A stretch of 64,000 nucleotides of DNA. It comes from an uncultured Alphaproteobacteria bacterium (lineage in GTDB: Bacteria; Pseudomonadota; Alphaproteobacteria; Rs-D84). The notes below the pieces were generated by a model that was given only the letters and a program-made list of their open reading frames with translations, made no database searches and was not told where the DNA came from. Where the stretch lies: NCBI GenBank assembly GCA_937903135.1, contig CALDAH010000016.1:1-64000 (forward strand), given 5' to 3'. The translations under genes and the position numbers were made by a program. This document shows, in pieces, positions 1-7,609 of the stretch (positions within the stretch are counted from its first letter, which is position 1; each line of letters opens with the position of its first letter).

Positions 1-2
1 GG

Positions 3-1187
3 GTAAACTATAAGCGCTGCCTGGACTATACCGGGGCATATATTGATCAAAATGGCGATCCAATTTATTCACCGCGGTTATTCCAGTTGTCGGATTTAAT
101 TAAGCTAAGTGGGATATCATCATCTGGTGTGGCCCAGACGGATGTTTTGTCGGCAAATGCGAACTATAATAACTTCTTAGAGTCACGTAAAATGTTCGCC
201 ACCAATGCGTTGGATAATTGCCGCGATATTGCCCCAATAGTATGGGAAGAGTTTAAACGCGCGGCGATAATTGAAATCGCCCAGGCCCAGGCTGCAAAAA
301 TAGAAGAAGTAAAAATGTCATGCGTTAACACCATGACCGAATGTTACGATACGCAAACAAATGCATTGAAAAACTTTGATAAAACAACGGCCCAGGCCGC
401 CGGGGCATTATCGGCATATGCCGCCAAAGAAATGTGCAAAGAAAAGGTTATTGCGTGTGCCGCGCTTTATGGCGATAATGATAATTGCAAATTTGATGAT
501 TCTGGAAAACTTACCGGTGACATAAATGCATGCGGATTAACCGAATTGATAACATTCGTTGATAACGTAGATAGCGTTCGCGTCGCCGAGGGCTGCGCCA
601 GTGCCATAGATAATTATGTAAAAGATCTGTGTACGCCGAAATCTGGCAATCATGGATTCCCGTGGAATTGCCGGTCAAAGTCACTGGGGACAACTGCAAA
701 TGTCGGTGCGGGGAAAACCGGGATGGATGGTACAATCGCTGAAAATATTGTCGCATTTGCAATACAAAATTGCTCTGATCCGTCGAATAAAGGTGAGAAA
801 GATTTTGCATCGCTTCCGTTACAGACTCGAACGCAGATTGAAAAGGCAATTAATGATATTTCTGAATCTCTGGATTATCAGTTAATGGAAAATTGCGAAG
901 AACTTGGCGGATATTGGCTGGATAACACTAACCAAACCCCTGGGAATTTATTAGTCGCGTTTTATTCGCAATACTATGGCGGTAATACAAATAAAACTGA
1001 AAACGGCAGATGTATTGAAAATACCACTATGGTTCAGTGTTTGAATTATAATACCGATGCCGAACAGGTCGCGACATATGACAGCGCGCGCGATGAATGT
1101 GTATTTAATGATACATGGTATAAAAACAAGTGCGAATCAATCGGCGGATATTATGATGCAGGTGTTTGCTATGTGCCTAAAAAGTAA
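3..1187 (+). CDS. Cys-containing protein of unknown function, 5' end outside window
   Basis: The reading frame is open from the left edge of the window without a stop, so the true start lies upstream; a TTG at 87 is in frame but has no convincing ribosome site. The visible part is about 394 residues, with many spaced Cys residues, an Ala/Gln/Lys-rich stretch that looks helical (about 60-110 residues in), and a C-terminal part with repeated G-G-Y-x(n)-C patterns ending in C-Y-V-P-K-K. The Cys content and the following signal-peptide gene (23-bp gap) suggest an extracytoplasmic protein, but no known domain is recognised. It probably forms an operon with the gene at 1210. Function unknown. Confidence 0.75.
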   Translation, partial: VNYKRCLDYTGAYIDQNGDPIYSPRLFQLSDLIKLSGISSSGVAQTDVLSANANYNNFLESRKMFATNALDNCRDIAPIVWEEFKRAAIIEIAQAQAAKIEEVKMSCVNTMTECYDTQTNALKNFDKTTAQAAGALSAYAAKEMCKEKVIACAALYGDNDNCKFDDSGKLTGDINACGLTELITFVDNVDSVRVAEGCASAIDNYVKDLCTPKSGNHGFPWNCRSKSLGTTANVGAGKTGMDGTIAENIVAFAIQNCSDPSNKGEKDFASLPLQTRTQIEKAINDISESLDYQLMENCEELGGYWLDNTNQTPGNLLVAFYSQYYGGNTNKTENGRCIENTTMVQCLNYNTDAEQVATYDSARDECVFNDTWYKNKCESIGGYYDAGVCYVPKK

Positions 1188-1209
1188 GCAGGAACAATAA
1201 AGAAAAGAC

Positions 1210-2598
1210 ATGAATAAAAAAGTAGTTTTATCTTTATTTACATATATCGCCTTTACCGGGATGGCAATGGCCGGGGGGCAGACCAATGTATCCGCATTGC
1301 GTGGCGCATGGGGTGGCGGGACAATGCGTACATGTGGTTCGCATTCATTAAGCACAGATTCATGCATCGGCGAAAGTGCCGAGGCCGGAAATGCATGCGC
1401 CAACTGGAAGGTTAATGCCCGAACGTATACCGATGAATTTATGGTTACCATGATGGTGGCCCGTCGTGTAAATAATAACGGCGCGTATTTTTGCCCAACC
1501 CAGATTGAGGGGCGCAATAAAAACAAAGGACATGCCTGGACAGAATATGCCGATGCATCCCAGGGGAATTCGGCGCTGTGTCATTGGTTATGCAAGCCGG
1601 GATATACCGGGGATGAATGTTCCAAGGCTGTATCGTCATCGGGCGGTGAATGTGATTCAACGTTAATGCTGCGTGAAAACTATGCCACAATTCGTCGTGT
1701 GGAATCCGGTAATAACATAGAAGATGCCGTTGCCATGTTTGATTTTGATAAAAAGGTCGGATGTGGCGTACATCGCACCCAGGAACATGATACCATATTA
1801 GCGATTGAATCATGGTTGCCAAATGGTCATGGCGCATGGGTTCAGCAATTTATTGTCCGCGCCGAACGCAGGGGTTGGTCAGATATGGATTCAACCGCGA
1901 CAATTTACCCGGCGACAAACGCTAAAAAAATATTAGTATGCAAGATTGGGTATACAGTAAATTCGGCCGGGACAAACTGCGAACCGATTAATCGCGATGC
2001 GTGCCCGGAAAGTGCGGCGGATAAACTGGCGGCACTGTGTTCGGGGTGGAACGCGGCGGATTATAATTCATTAATTCATGATTTTAAATTGGTCGGGTCC
2101 TGCTATCAGCTTAGATGTATTCAGTCGGGATACGCATTTCCGTCATCCGGCGATAAATCATGCAAGGCGTGTACGCAAAATATGCGGGGCGGCGTATCGC
2201 CATTGGACGGAACGTGCAAGGTTTGTGACACCGGCAAGATTTTTAATGAAAATGCCCCAAGCAGCGGATATTGTACCGATACGGCGGCGTATTCAAAGAC
2301 GGATATGCTATATGGTGCGGGGAAAACGCGTAATACCGCCGGGGATTTAAAAAATCACTGCTGGCCGTTGGCGACCCCCGATGAGTATAAGAAATGTGTT
2401 GAAAACGGCACTGCGGCCGGGGTCGCGTCCACGAATAATTCGTTTAATATGGCAAATGATATACAATTAATTGATGTTAAACTGGATGCCCCGATAAAAC
2501 CAACGTCGCCGATTATAAATAACCCAATTAAATATAATCCGTCGTTGCCGTCAAATAATTTACTAAAAACAACGATTTCAACGCAAACATTAATATAA
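1210..2598 (+). CDS. Secreted Cys-rich protein of unknown function
   Basis: The 462-residue product begins with a clear Sec signal peptide (Lys-rich start, hydrophobic core, cleavage probably after A-M-A near residue 22), so it is exported. The mature part holds many Cys residues, including an EGF-like fragment (C-K-P-G-Y-T-G-D-E-C, about residue 132) and several C-x-x-C pairs around residues 310-345, followed by a Cys-poor Asn/Pro/Ser-rich tail after about residue 400. The upstream gene ends 22 bp before the start and an intrinsic terminator follows directly, so this is probably the last gene of an operon. No enzymatic motif is visible; it may be a surface or periplasmic structural protein, but function is unknown. 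Confidence 0.75.
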   Translation: MNKKVVLSLFTYIAFTGMAMAGGQTNVSALRGAWGGGTMRTCGSHSLSTDSCIGESAEAGNACANWKVNARTYTDEFMVTMMVARRVNNNGAYFCPTQIEGRNKNKGHAWTEYADASQGNSALCHWLCKPGYTGDECSKAVSSSGGECDSTLMLRENYATIRRVESGNNIEDAVAMFDFDKKVGCGVHRTQEHDTILAIESWLPNGHGAWVQQFIVRAERRGWSDMDSTATIYPATNAKKILVCKIGYTVNSAGTNCEPINRDACPESAADKLAALCSGWNAADYNSLIHDFKLVGSCYQLRCIQSGYAFPSSGDKSCKACTQNMRGGVSPLDGTCKVCDTGKIFNENAPSSGYCTDTAAYSKTDMLYGAGKTRNTAGDLKNHCWPLATPDEYKKCVENGTAAGVASTNNSFNMANDIQLIDVKLDAPIKPTSPIINNPIKYNPSLPSNNLLKTTISTQTLI

Positions 2599-2603
2599 AA
2601 AAA

Positions 2604-2629
2604 TCCCCTGCGATTGGGGACTTTTTTTT
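2604..2629 (+). terminator. Intrinsic terminator after the secreted-protein gene
   Basis: A five-pair stem TCCCC/GGGGA with a 7-nt loop is preceded by a run of A and followed by CTTTTTTTT, six bases after the stop codon at 2598. The flanking A run could also serve the convergent regulator gene that ends at 2644. Confidence 0.8.
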
Positions 2630-2643
2630 AATTATTATCTTAA

Positions 2644-3057
2644 CTATTCCGATCCGTTCAGTGCCCGAAGCATTTGCATAATCATTTTACGCTGTTCGTC
2701 ATTTGGCAATTTCCAATATAATTTTATTAATAACAATGATTCATTTTTGCCAAGTGGATCTTCACTTTTGGGATCACAGATTCGCAACGGGCGACCACTG
2801 CGATTTTCTTCGGGCATGTTCCCAGGCAGGCCGCTGAAAAAAAATGATACAGGGGTTTCCAATGCCGCGCTAAGTTCAAACAGGCGGGATGCAGATATGC
2901 GATTCCCGGCAGTTTCATATTTCTGGATCTGTTGAAATGTCACACCGCATATTTTAGCCAAATCTTTTTGTGACAGCCCCATCATAGTGCGGCGTAACTG
3001 AACCCGTTGACCGATATGTTCGTCAACAGAAGTCGGCATAAAAGGCTTACCACTCAT
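2644..3057 (-). CDS. XRE-family helix-turn-helix transcriptional regulator
   Basis: The 137-residue product has an N-terminal XRE/HTH_3 domain (about residues 12-70) with the typical L-R-x-x-x-x-x-x-G-L-S-Q-K-D-L-A core and recognition helix region F-Q-Q-I-Q-K-Y-E. Regulators of this size with a V-D-x-H-I-G-x-R start are common in Alphaproteobacteria, usually one or more per genome. The C-terminal 65 residues are helical and may form a dimerisation region. It is divergent from gpmI. A direct repeat lies over its own promoter and leader (3080-3108), suggesting autoregulation; the target genes are not known. Confidence 0.88.
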   Translation of the reverse strand: MSGKPFMPTSVDEHIGQRVQLRRTMMGLSQKDLAKICGVTFQQIQKYETAGNRISASRLFELSAALETPVSFFFSGLPGNMPEENRSGRPLRICDPKSEDPLGKNESLLLIKLYWKLPNDEQRKMIMQMLRALNGSE

Positions 3058-3079
3058 TTTTTCATATCCCCCAATAGTA

Positions 3080-3108
3080 AATGTTTAAGAAATGCTTCCT
3101 AATGTTTA
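3080..3108. promoter_or_regulatory. Direct repeat, candidate operator for the XRE regulator
   Basis: The octamer AATGTTTA occurs at 3080-3087 and again at 3101-3108, exactly 21 bp apart, so both copies lie on the same helix face. They sit between the regulator's putative -10 element and its start codon, the usual place for an autoregulatory site. The assignment as an operator is inference. Confidence 0.4.
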
Positions 3109-3160
3109 TTTATACAATTTTTCTTTTTGCTTTGCAATCAAAAAAGGGATGTGATACTGT
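3109..3160. promoter_or_regulatory. Divergent promoters sharing one palindromic -35 hexamer
   Basis: TTGCAA at 3132-3137 is its own reverse complement. Leftward, 17 bp away, is TATAAA (minus strand, 3109-3114) for the XRE gene. Rightward, 17 bp away, is TACTGT (3155-3160) for gpmI. Both spacings are canonical for sigma-70, so a single -35 element may be used by polymerase in either direction. Confidence 0.45.
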
Positions 3161-3190
3161 TTTATGCGAATTTAACAAATGGGGGAACAT

Positions 3191-4666
3191 ATGACAAAAC
3201 CGCTGGTTTTATGCATTATGGACGGTGTTGGAATTAACAGTAATAAATCCCATAATGCCGTTGCATTGGCAAAAATGCCTTATTTTAATGACTTATTGAA
3301 AAAATACCCGCATTCGGTTCTGGATGCAAGTGGCCCGGCCGTCGGATTGCCCGATAATACCATGGGAAATTCAGAGGTCGGTCATATAACAATCGGGGCC
3401 GGCCGCGTGGTAAATCAATTCTTGCGCAGATTTCAGATTGAAAACTGGGATAATAACCCTGCACTGCGTGATTTTATTGCCGCGGTAAAAAATGACGGCG
3501 GAATCGTTCATATGGCGGGGCTGATGTCCGACGGGCGTGTGCATGCCGATATTCGTGATATGATGCTGATTGCCCGCCGGGTATTAGATGCCGGATTGCG
3601 CGTATGTATTCATTTTATTGCCGATGGTCGTGATACCCTGCCCCAGTCTGCGCCGGAATATATCGCGTTGATTAAGGACGTGCTGGGCGAATATTTATCT
3701 GATGGTCGGGCGTTTTTCGGGACGATATCCGGGCGGTATTATGCAATGGATCGCAATCAGAATATGGATCGCACGGATATGGCCGCGGCGGCGATTACCC
3801 GTGGTGTGGCCGAATATAACGCGCCGACAATTGACGAAGGGCTGGCGGCGGCATATGCCCGCGGTGAAACGGACGAGTTTATTCGCCCGACCGTACTCGC
3901 AGGTGACGTGGCAATACGCCCGTGTGACGGTTTCTTGTTCGGGAATTATCGCAGTGATCGCGCACGTCAGATTATGCGTGCAATTCTGCCGACCGGGGCG
4001 CATATTTTATGCTTTTCCCAATATGGCGAGGGGTTAAATGAGCTATGCCCGGCATTGTTGCCGGATGTTCCGGTTAAAAATACATTGGGCGACGTACTGG
4101 AACAAAACGGTAAATCACAGCTGCGTATCGCAGAAACAGAAAAGTATAACCACGTTACATACTTCTTTGATGCGGAACGAAATGTTGACTTTCGCGGCCA
4201 GAAAAAGGTTTTAATAAATTCGCCTGCCGTTGCGACATTTGATATGAAACCAGAAATGTCAGCGGTTGAGATTACAGATGCGCTAATGCCGCTGTTATCG
4301 GATTTTGACGTTGTAATATTAAACTTTGCAAACGGTGATATGGTAGGTCATACCGGGAACGAGGCTGCAACAATAACCGCGATGGAGGTTTTAGACGCCC
4401 AACTGGCGCGGATCGTGCCGGCCGTATTAGCACTGGACGGGACGGTTCTGATTACCGCAGATCACGGGAATGCAGAAAAGCTGTGGGATGATGAAAATAA
4501 CCTGCCGTGGACGGCGCATACGACCAATCCGGTAAATTTAATCGTTGTGTCAAATGCCGATCATGCGGTTGCAAACGGTGGGTTGGCCGATATTGCCCCG
4601 ACGATGCTGCATCTGCTGAATATCCCCCAGCCCGGGGATATGACCGGACATAATCTGGTTGATTAG
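3191..4666 (+). CDS. gpmI: 2,3-bisphosphoglycerate-independent phosphoglycerate mutase
   Basis: Interconverts 3- and 2-phosphoglycerate in glycolysis, in the cytoplasm, using two Mn ions. The alkaline-phosphatase-superfamily metal motifs are present: M-D-G-V-G near the N terminus, the phosphoserine motif M-G-N-S-E-V-G-H around residue 60, D-M-V-G-H-T-G, and T-A-D-H-G-N-A-E. At 491 residues it is close to the usual length of about 510. An in-frame ATG lies 12 bp upstream at 3179, but the GGGGGA at 3181-3186 is placed correctly only for the ATG at 3191, so that start is chosen. It stands alone between a divergent regulator and a terminator. Confidence 0.97.
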   Translation: MTKPLVLCIMDGVGINSNKSHNAVALAKMPYFNDLLKKYPHSVLDASGPAVGLPDNTMGNSEVGHITIGAGRVVNQFLRRFQIENWDNNPALRDFIAAVKNDGGIVHMAGLMSDGRVHADIRDMMLIARRVLDAGLRVCIHFIADGRDTLPQSAPEYIALIKDVLGEYLSDGRAFFGTISGRYYAMDRNQNMDRTDMAAAAITRGVAEYNAPTIDEGLAAAYARGETDEFIRPTVLAGDVAIRPCDGFLFGNYRSDRARQIMRAILPTGAHILCFSQYGEGLNELCPALLPDVPVKNTLGDVLEQNGKSQLRIAETEKYNHVTYFFDAERNVDFRGQKKVLINSPAVATFDMKPEMSAVEITDALMPLLSDFDVVILNFANGDMVGHTGNEAATITAMEVLDAQLARIVPAVLALDGTVLITADHGNAEKLWDDENNLPWTAHTTNPVNLIVVSNADHAVANGGLADIAPTMLHLLNIPQPGDMTGHNLVD

Positions 4667-4670
4667 TCAT

Positions 4671-4695
4671 AGCCGCCATATGGCGGCTGTTTTTT
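4671..4695 (+). terminator. Intrinsic terminator of gpmI
   Basis: The perfect 18-base palindrome at 4671-4688 (arms AGCCGCCAT/ATGGCGGCT) is followed by GTTTTTTT, four bases after the gpmI stop. Confidence 0.9.
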
Positions 4696-4756
4696 TACGC
4701 ATCGTGCGGGTCGGTATGTTGGATTATGTCATGCGGAATATTTGTTTATTTATGCC

Positions 4757-4785
4757 TTGTATTTATTCCCCAAATATTATATAAT
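4757..4785 (+). promoter_or_regulatory. Sigma-70 promoter of the first structured leader RNA
   Basis: TTGTAT, a 17-bp spacer and TATAAT. The 11 bases TTGTATTTATT at the -35 side are identical to those of the promoter at 20687-20715, which precedes the second copy of the same RNA. Transcription should begin near 4792. Confidence 0.75.
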
Positions 4786-4791
4786 CCTGGC

Positions 4792-5012
4792 GTCGGCGGG
4801 TGTTCTGCTGATGGGGTGTAACGATCCTGCATACGCATTAGAAATAATAGGCAGTGTTTTTAATACTGCCCGGTTGTTTTTCTGATGAAAACTCCTGATC
4901 CCAATGACCGGGTCAGGAGGGTTGCTTAATAACCGTATCATAGGGGAATCAGCAACACAATTCGTATGATTGTCGTTAACCTCCTGACCACCATATGTTT
5001 TGGTGGTTTTTA
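4792..5012 (+). ncRNA. Structured leader RNA, copy 1 (candidate attenuator or ncRNA)
   Basis: About 245 bases separate the predicted start from the next gene, with no plausible reading frame. Helices visible in order: a 7-pair hairpin with G-U pairs near 4792-4815; GGCAGT/ACTGCC (4850-4855, 4865-4870); CTCCTGA-CCC/GGG-TCAGGAG (4892-4920); then a domain closed by GGTCAGGAGG (4911-4920) with CCTCCTGACC (4980-4989), a perfect 10-pair helix enclosing GTTGCT/AGCAAC and ACAAT/ATTGT hairpins. The 3' arm of the third hairpin is thus shared with the long-range helix. The last three bases of that helix overlap the terminator stem ACCACCA/TGGTGGT (4987-5007, then T-run). The same layout recurs at 20722-20968. 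No known riboswitch consensus was recognised. Confidence 0.6.
4987..5012 (+). terminator. Terminator hairpin at the end of leader RNA copy 1
   Basis: The stem ACCACCA/TGGTGGT with a 7-nt loop is followed by TTTTTAT. It lies between the leader and the ribosome site of the gene at 5038, so readthrough would be needed for expression unless a further start site exists. Its first three stem bases also belong to the competing long-range helix. Confidence 0.65.
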
Positions 5013-5037
5013 TATACAGTTATCAGGAGGATAAATA

Positions 5038-5673
5038 ATGAAACGATATTTGCTGTTAACGTTTTCCGGGATGATGGTTATATGCCCCCATGGATTGTTC
5101 GCGGGTGCGCGAATTGAATGCAATGGCGGTATAACATATTCAACGTGCGCGGAGTCCAACCCTGATAATCCGACCAGTTGCAATGTAGTAAATTCGGCCG
5201 AGATGGTTATATACGACGCAGCGCAAAAATGCGCGGCAATCAGTACCGTTTGGTACAAAGGGCGCGGAATTATGAACTGTGATCGCTGCATAGATGGCGC
5301 GGTTAAGGTCAATGTCAACTTTACCCTGGATACGGGATGCCAGGCATATTATGATTATTGTAAATGTCAGCGGACGACGACGTGTTCGGCCGGGACGTGG
5401 TATTCGGCCGGCGCAGGATATGAACAACGAACAAATCAATACGACTTATGCGGGACATGTAAAACCAAAACGGAATACAGATGTGCCGCCGGATATTGGG
5501 GCAGCCCATCCAGTGCCACGTCCGGATGCACGGCGTGTGATAAACTTGGCGGGCATGGGACATCTGCGGCCGGGTCAACGTCGCGAACAAAATGCTATGT
5601 CCCGGCCGGTGCTGCGATAACTGATAATATCGGGACGTATAAATTTTCAAATAACTGCTATTACAGCAATTAA
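5038..5673 (+). CDS. Secreted Cys-rich protein with C-terminal D-x-x-G-T-Y motif
   Basis: The 211-residue product has a Sec signal peptide (basic start, hydrophobic segment to about residue 21, F-A-G-A cleavage region) and roughly 17 Cys in the mature part, arranged partly as C-x-x-C (C-D-R-C, C-G-T-C, C-T-A-C). It ends with D-N-I-G-T-Y-K-F-S-N-N-C-Y-Y-S-N, a motif shared at the very C terminus of the proteins at 21461 and 35968. The ribosome site TCAGGAGG (5023-5030) is strong but fully complementary to leader segment CCTCCTGA (4980-4987). Probably a surface or periplasmic protein held by disulfides; function unknown. Confidence 0.8.
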   Translation: MKRYLLLTFSGMMVICPHGLFAGARIECNGGITYSTCAESNPDNPTSCNVVNSAEMVIYDAAQKCAAISTVWYKGRGIMNCDRCIDGAVKVNVNFTLDTGCQAYYDYCKCQRTTTCSAGTWYSAGAGYEQRTNQYDLCGTCKTKTEYRCAAGYWGSPSSATSGCTACDKLGGHGTSAAGSTSRTKCYVPAGAAITDNIGTYKFSNNCYYSN

Positions 5674-5682
5674 TATTATGAT

Positions 5683-6144
5683 TTATTTTTGTTTTTTTGC
5701 CGCCTGACGTCGGGCAACAAAAAAGGTGCGCAGCAAATCTGCGGATTCCGAGGCGTATTCGCATATTTGTTCAACCGCCGGACGCCATAGATGGCGATCG
5801 GTTTCATATACACGCGCATTGGCGGTAATGCCCCCGCCCTTTTCGTCGGTCGCAGCAAAATATATTTTATTTATTCGCGCAAAGGATATCGCCGTTGCGC
5901 ACATTGCGCACGGTTCAAGGCTTACGTATATATCGCAGTCATCAAGGAACTTTGCCCCGAGTTTTTTACACGCGCGCTGAATTGCAACAATCTCGGCGTG
6001 CAGGGTCGGATTTTTTTTATGCTGCACCTGGTTTTCCCCGCGGGCAATTATTTTCCCATCGCGAACAATAACCGCCCCGATCGGAACGTCTGAGTGCGCG
6101 GCGGCGCGTTTCGCCAAAATTAATGCTTGTTTCATAAAATCCAT
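5683..6144 (-). CDS. tadA: tRNA-specific adenosine deaminase
   Basis: A zinc-dependent cytidine-deaminase-fold enzyme that converts A34 to inosine in tRNA-Arg(ACG). The zinc and proton-shuttle motif T-L-H-A-E lies near residue 48 and the second zinc motif L-E-P-C-A-M-C near residue 77. The 153-residue length is normal. It is divergent from rsmD with only 17 bp between start codons, a compact arrangement that forces overlapping promoters. Essential in most bacteria. Other nucleoside deaminases share the fold, but the size and motif context fit TadA best. Confidence 0.93.
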   Translation of the reverse strand: MDFMKQALILAKRAAAHSDVPIGAVIVRDGKIIARGENQVQHKKNPTLHAEIVAIQRACKKLGAKFLDDCDIYVSLEPCAMCATAISFARINKIYFAATDEKGGGITANARVYETDRHLWRPAVEQICEYASESADLLRTFFVARRQAAKKQK

Positions 6145-6161
6145 ACGATAAAGTATAAAGT

Positions 6162-6728
6162 ATGGAATCTAAATTGCAAATTATTTCAGGTGCATATCGC
6201 GGGCGCAAACTGAACTTACCACGCGGGGCGCGACCGACCCAAAATCGGGCACGGATCGCGTTATTTAATATGCTGGATGCGGGAATTATTAGCCCCGGGG
6301 ATACTATGAATGTATGGGACGCGTTTGCTGGCAGCGGTGCGTTCGGCATAGAATGTTTGTCGCGATATGCCGGGGCAAATGTGGTCTTTACCGATATATC
6401 GGCGGATTCGCTGAAAACCATACGCGCAAATTTATCCGCGCTGGATATCGGCAGTCGCGCGGTGGTTTTAAACGCAGATGCAATTACCGCGGCCGATAAA
6501 TACGCCGCTGTGTCCGATTTAATATTTATTGACCCACCGTATTCAGAATCAGCCCTAGGGGCGGCATTGGTGCGAAAAATCGCAGGCAGCGTTCGCGCCG
6601 GAACAATTGTTATATGGGAACAAGACGGCCCGTCGGCCGTAATGCCGAATGCGGATGCGTGGGATATTTTGCGTGATAAAAAATACGGTCGGGCACGTTT
6701 TTTCATTATGCAGCGACACGATAAATAA
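6162..6728 (+). CDS. rsmD: 16S rRNA (guanine966-N2)-methyltransferase
   Basis: SAM-dependent methylation of G966 in 16S rRNA during 30S assembly. The Rossmann SAM-binding motif W-D-A-F-A-G-S-G-A-F-G-I-E lies near residues 47-60 and the catalytic motif I-D-P-P-Y near residue 124, together with the N-terminal I-S-G-x-Y-R-G-R-K-L signature of the RsmD family. The length of 188 residues is typical. It faces away from tadA across a 17-bp gap. Confidence 0.94.
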   Translation: MESKLQIISGAYRGRKLNLPRGARPTQNRARIALFNMLDAGIISPGDTMNVWDAFAGSGAFGIECLSRYAGANVVFTDISADSLKTIRANLSALDIGSRAVVLNADAITAADKYAAVSDLIFIDPPYSESALGAALVRKIAGSVRAGTIVIWEQDGPSAVMPNADAWDILRDKKYGRARFFIMQRHDK

Positions 6729-6831
6729 AAATCTTGATTTTTCAATATTTTTAATAAATAATATGTCCCGCGCGACACCCTTGGAGGTCGCATCCTAAAA
6801 ACACAAACGCTAAAGCTAAAAAGGATAAAAA

Positions 6832-7449
6832 ATGGCAATAAATGTAAATGCAGAAATTCGCAACGTCGCCGGCAAGGGGGCCGCACGTAGCATCCGCAAT
6901 AACAAAAATATCCCCGCTGTTATTTATGGTGAAAAGAAAGCGCCGGTTGCAATTGAACTAAACGGGCGTGACTTTGAAATGCTGTTAAAGCAACCATATT
7001 TGCGGACTAAATTATTCCAGATTAAAACTGCAAACGGCACAGAAGATGCGATGTTAATGGACATTCAGTATCACCCTGTTACCGATGCGGTTGTTCACGT
7101 TGATTTCAAACGTATTGATGTTAAAAGCCCGGTTAACGTTGTTGTCCCGGTTGAGGTTATTAATGCCGAAACATCCAAGGGTTTGAAACTGGGTGGCGTA
7201 TTGAACTTTGCGGTACGTAAGGTTGCATTGCGTGGTTTAATTGATGTAATCCCGGAAAAGATTACAATTGATTTGGCGACAATGACAATTGGTGATTCCG
7301 TTCACGGTACGGATTTAGTATTGCCGGCCGGCGTTGAACTGGGACTGCACCAGGCAGAATTAGCATTCGCAACAATTGGCGGTAAAATGCCAGAAGAAGC
7401 TGATGCAAATAAATCTGCTGCACCGGCTGCTGCCCCTGCAAAAAAATAA
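6832..7449 (+). CDS. rplY: 50S ribosomal protein L25 (long, Ctc type)
   Basis: Binds 5S rRNA in the large subunit. The N-terminal L25 domain (about residues 1-90) with the I-P-A-V-I-Y-G signature is followed by the TL5/CTC C-terminal beta domain (to about 185) and an Ala/Lys-rich tail, giving 205 residues, the long form usual in Alphaproteobacteria. It is monocistronic, with a roughly 100-base upstream region that contains an imperfect GCGAC/GTCGC hairpin (around 6772-6792) of unknown role. The usual partner pth does not follow here; a terminator does. Confidence 0.95.
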   Translation: MAINVNAEIRNVAGKGAARSIRNNKNIPAVIYGEKKAPVAIELNGRDFEMLLKQPYLRTKLFQIKTANGTEDAMLMDIQYHPVTDAVVHVDFKRIDVKSPVNVVVPVEVINAETSKGLKLGGVLNFAVRKVALRGLIDVIPEKITIDLATMTIGDSVHGTDLVLPAGVELGLHQAELAFATIGGKMPEEADANKSAAPAAAPAKK

Positions 7450-7470
7450 GTTTTAATAAACTAAATAATA

Positions 7471-7493
7471 ACCGTCCGAATGGGCGGTTTTTT
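7471..7493 (+). terminator. Intrinsic terminator of rplY
   Basis: The stem ACCGTCC/GGGCGGT (one T-G pair, GAAT loop) is followed by TTTTTTC, 21 bases after the rplY stop codon. Confidence 0.85.
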
Positions 7494-7546
7494 CATACTA
7501 AAAAATATTCCGCAATTGATTTTTTTTATTATTTTTTTCCTGTGGC

Positions 7547-7575
7547 CTTGAAAGACGTTTTAGTATTCACTATAT
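7547..7575 (+). promoter_or_regulatory. Candidate RpoH (sigma-32) heat-shock promoter of dnaK
   Basis: CTTGAAA at 7547-7553 is followed after 14 bases by CACTATAT, resembling the heat-shock promoter pattern (CTTG..., C-Y-TAT-like -10). The same CTTGAAA-N14 arrangement precedes lon at 39759. dnaK is a standard member of the RpoH regulon, which supports the reading; direct start-site evidence is absent. Confidence 0.6.
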
Positions 7576-7609
7576 GGTGTCTAAAGCAGATATTTTAAGG
7601 AGTAAAAAA

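Noticed and set aside
3179..3190. ATG at 3179 as the gpmI start
   Set aside because: No ribosome site precedes it, whereas the ATG at 3191 has GGGGGA at proper spacing.
4757..5037. Known riboswitch (cobalamin, TPP, SAM, glycine) or SRP/6S RNA
   Set aside because: None of the conserved boxes of these families is seen; only the GGTCAGG string recalls SRP RNA and its context does not fit.
6017..6886. A 289-codon minus-strand frame over rsmD
   Set aside because: It overlaps rsmD and the tadA start and its product has no recognisable similarity; rsmD motifs are unambiguous.
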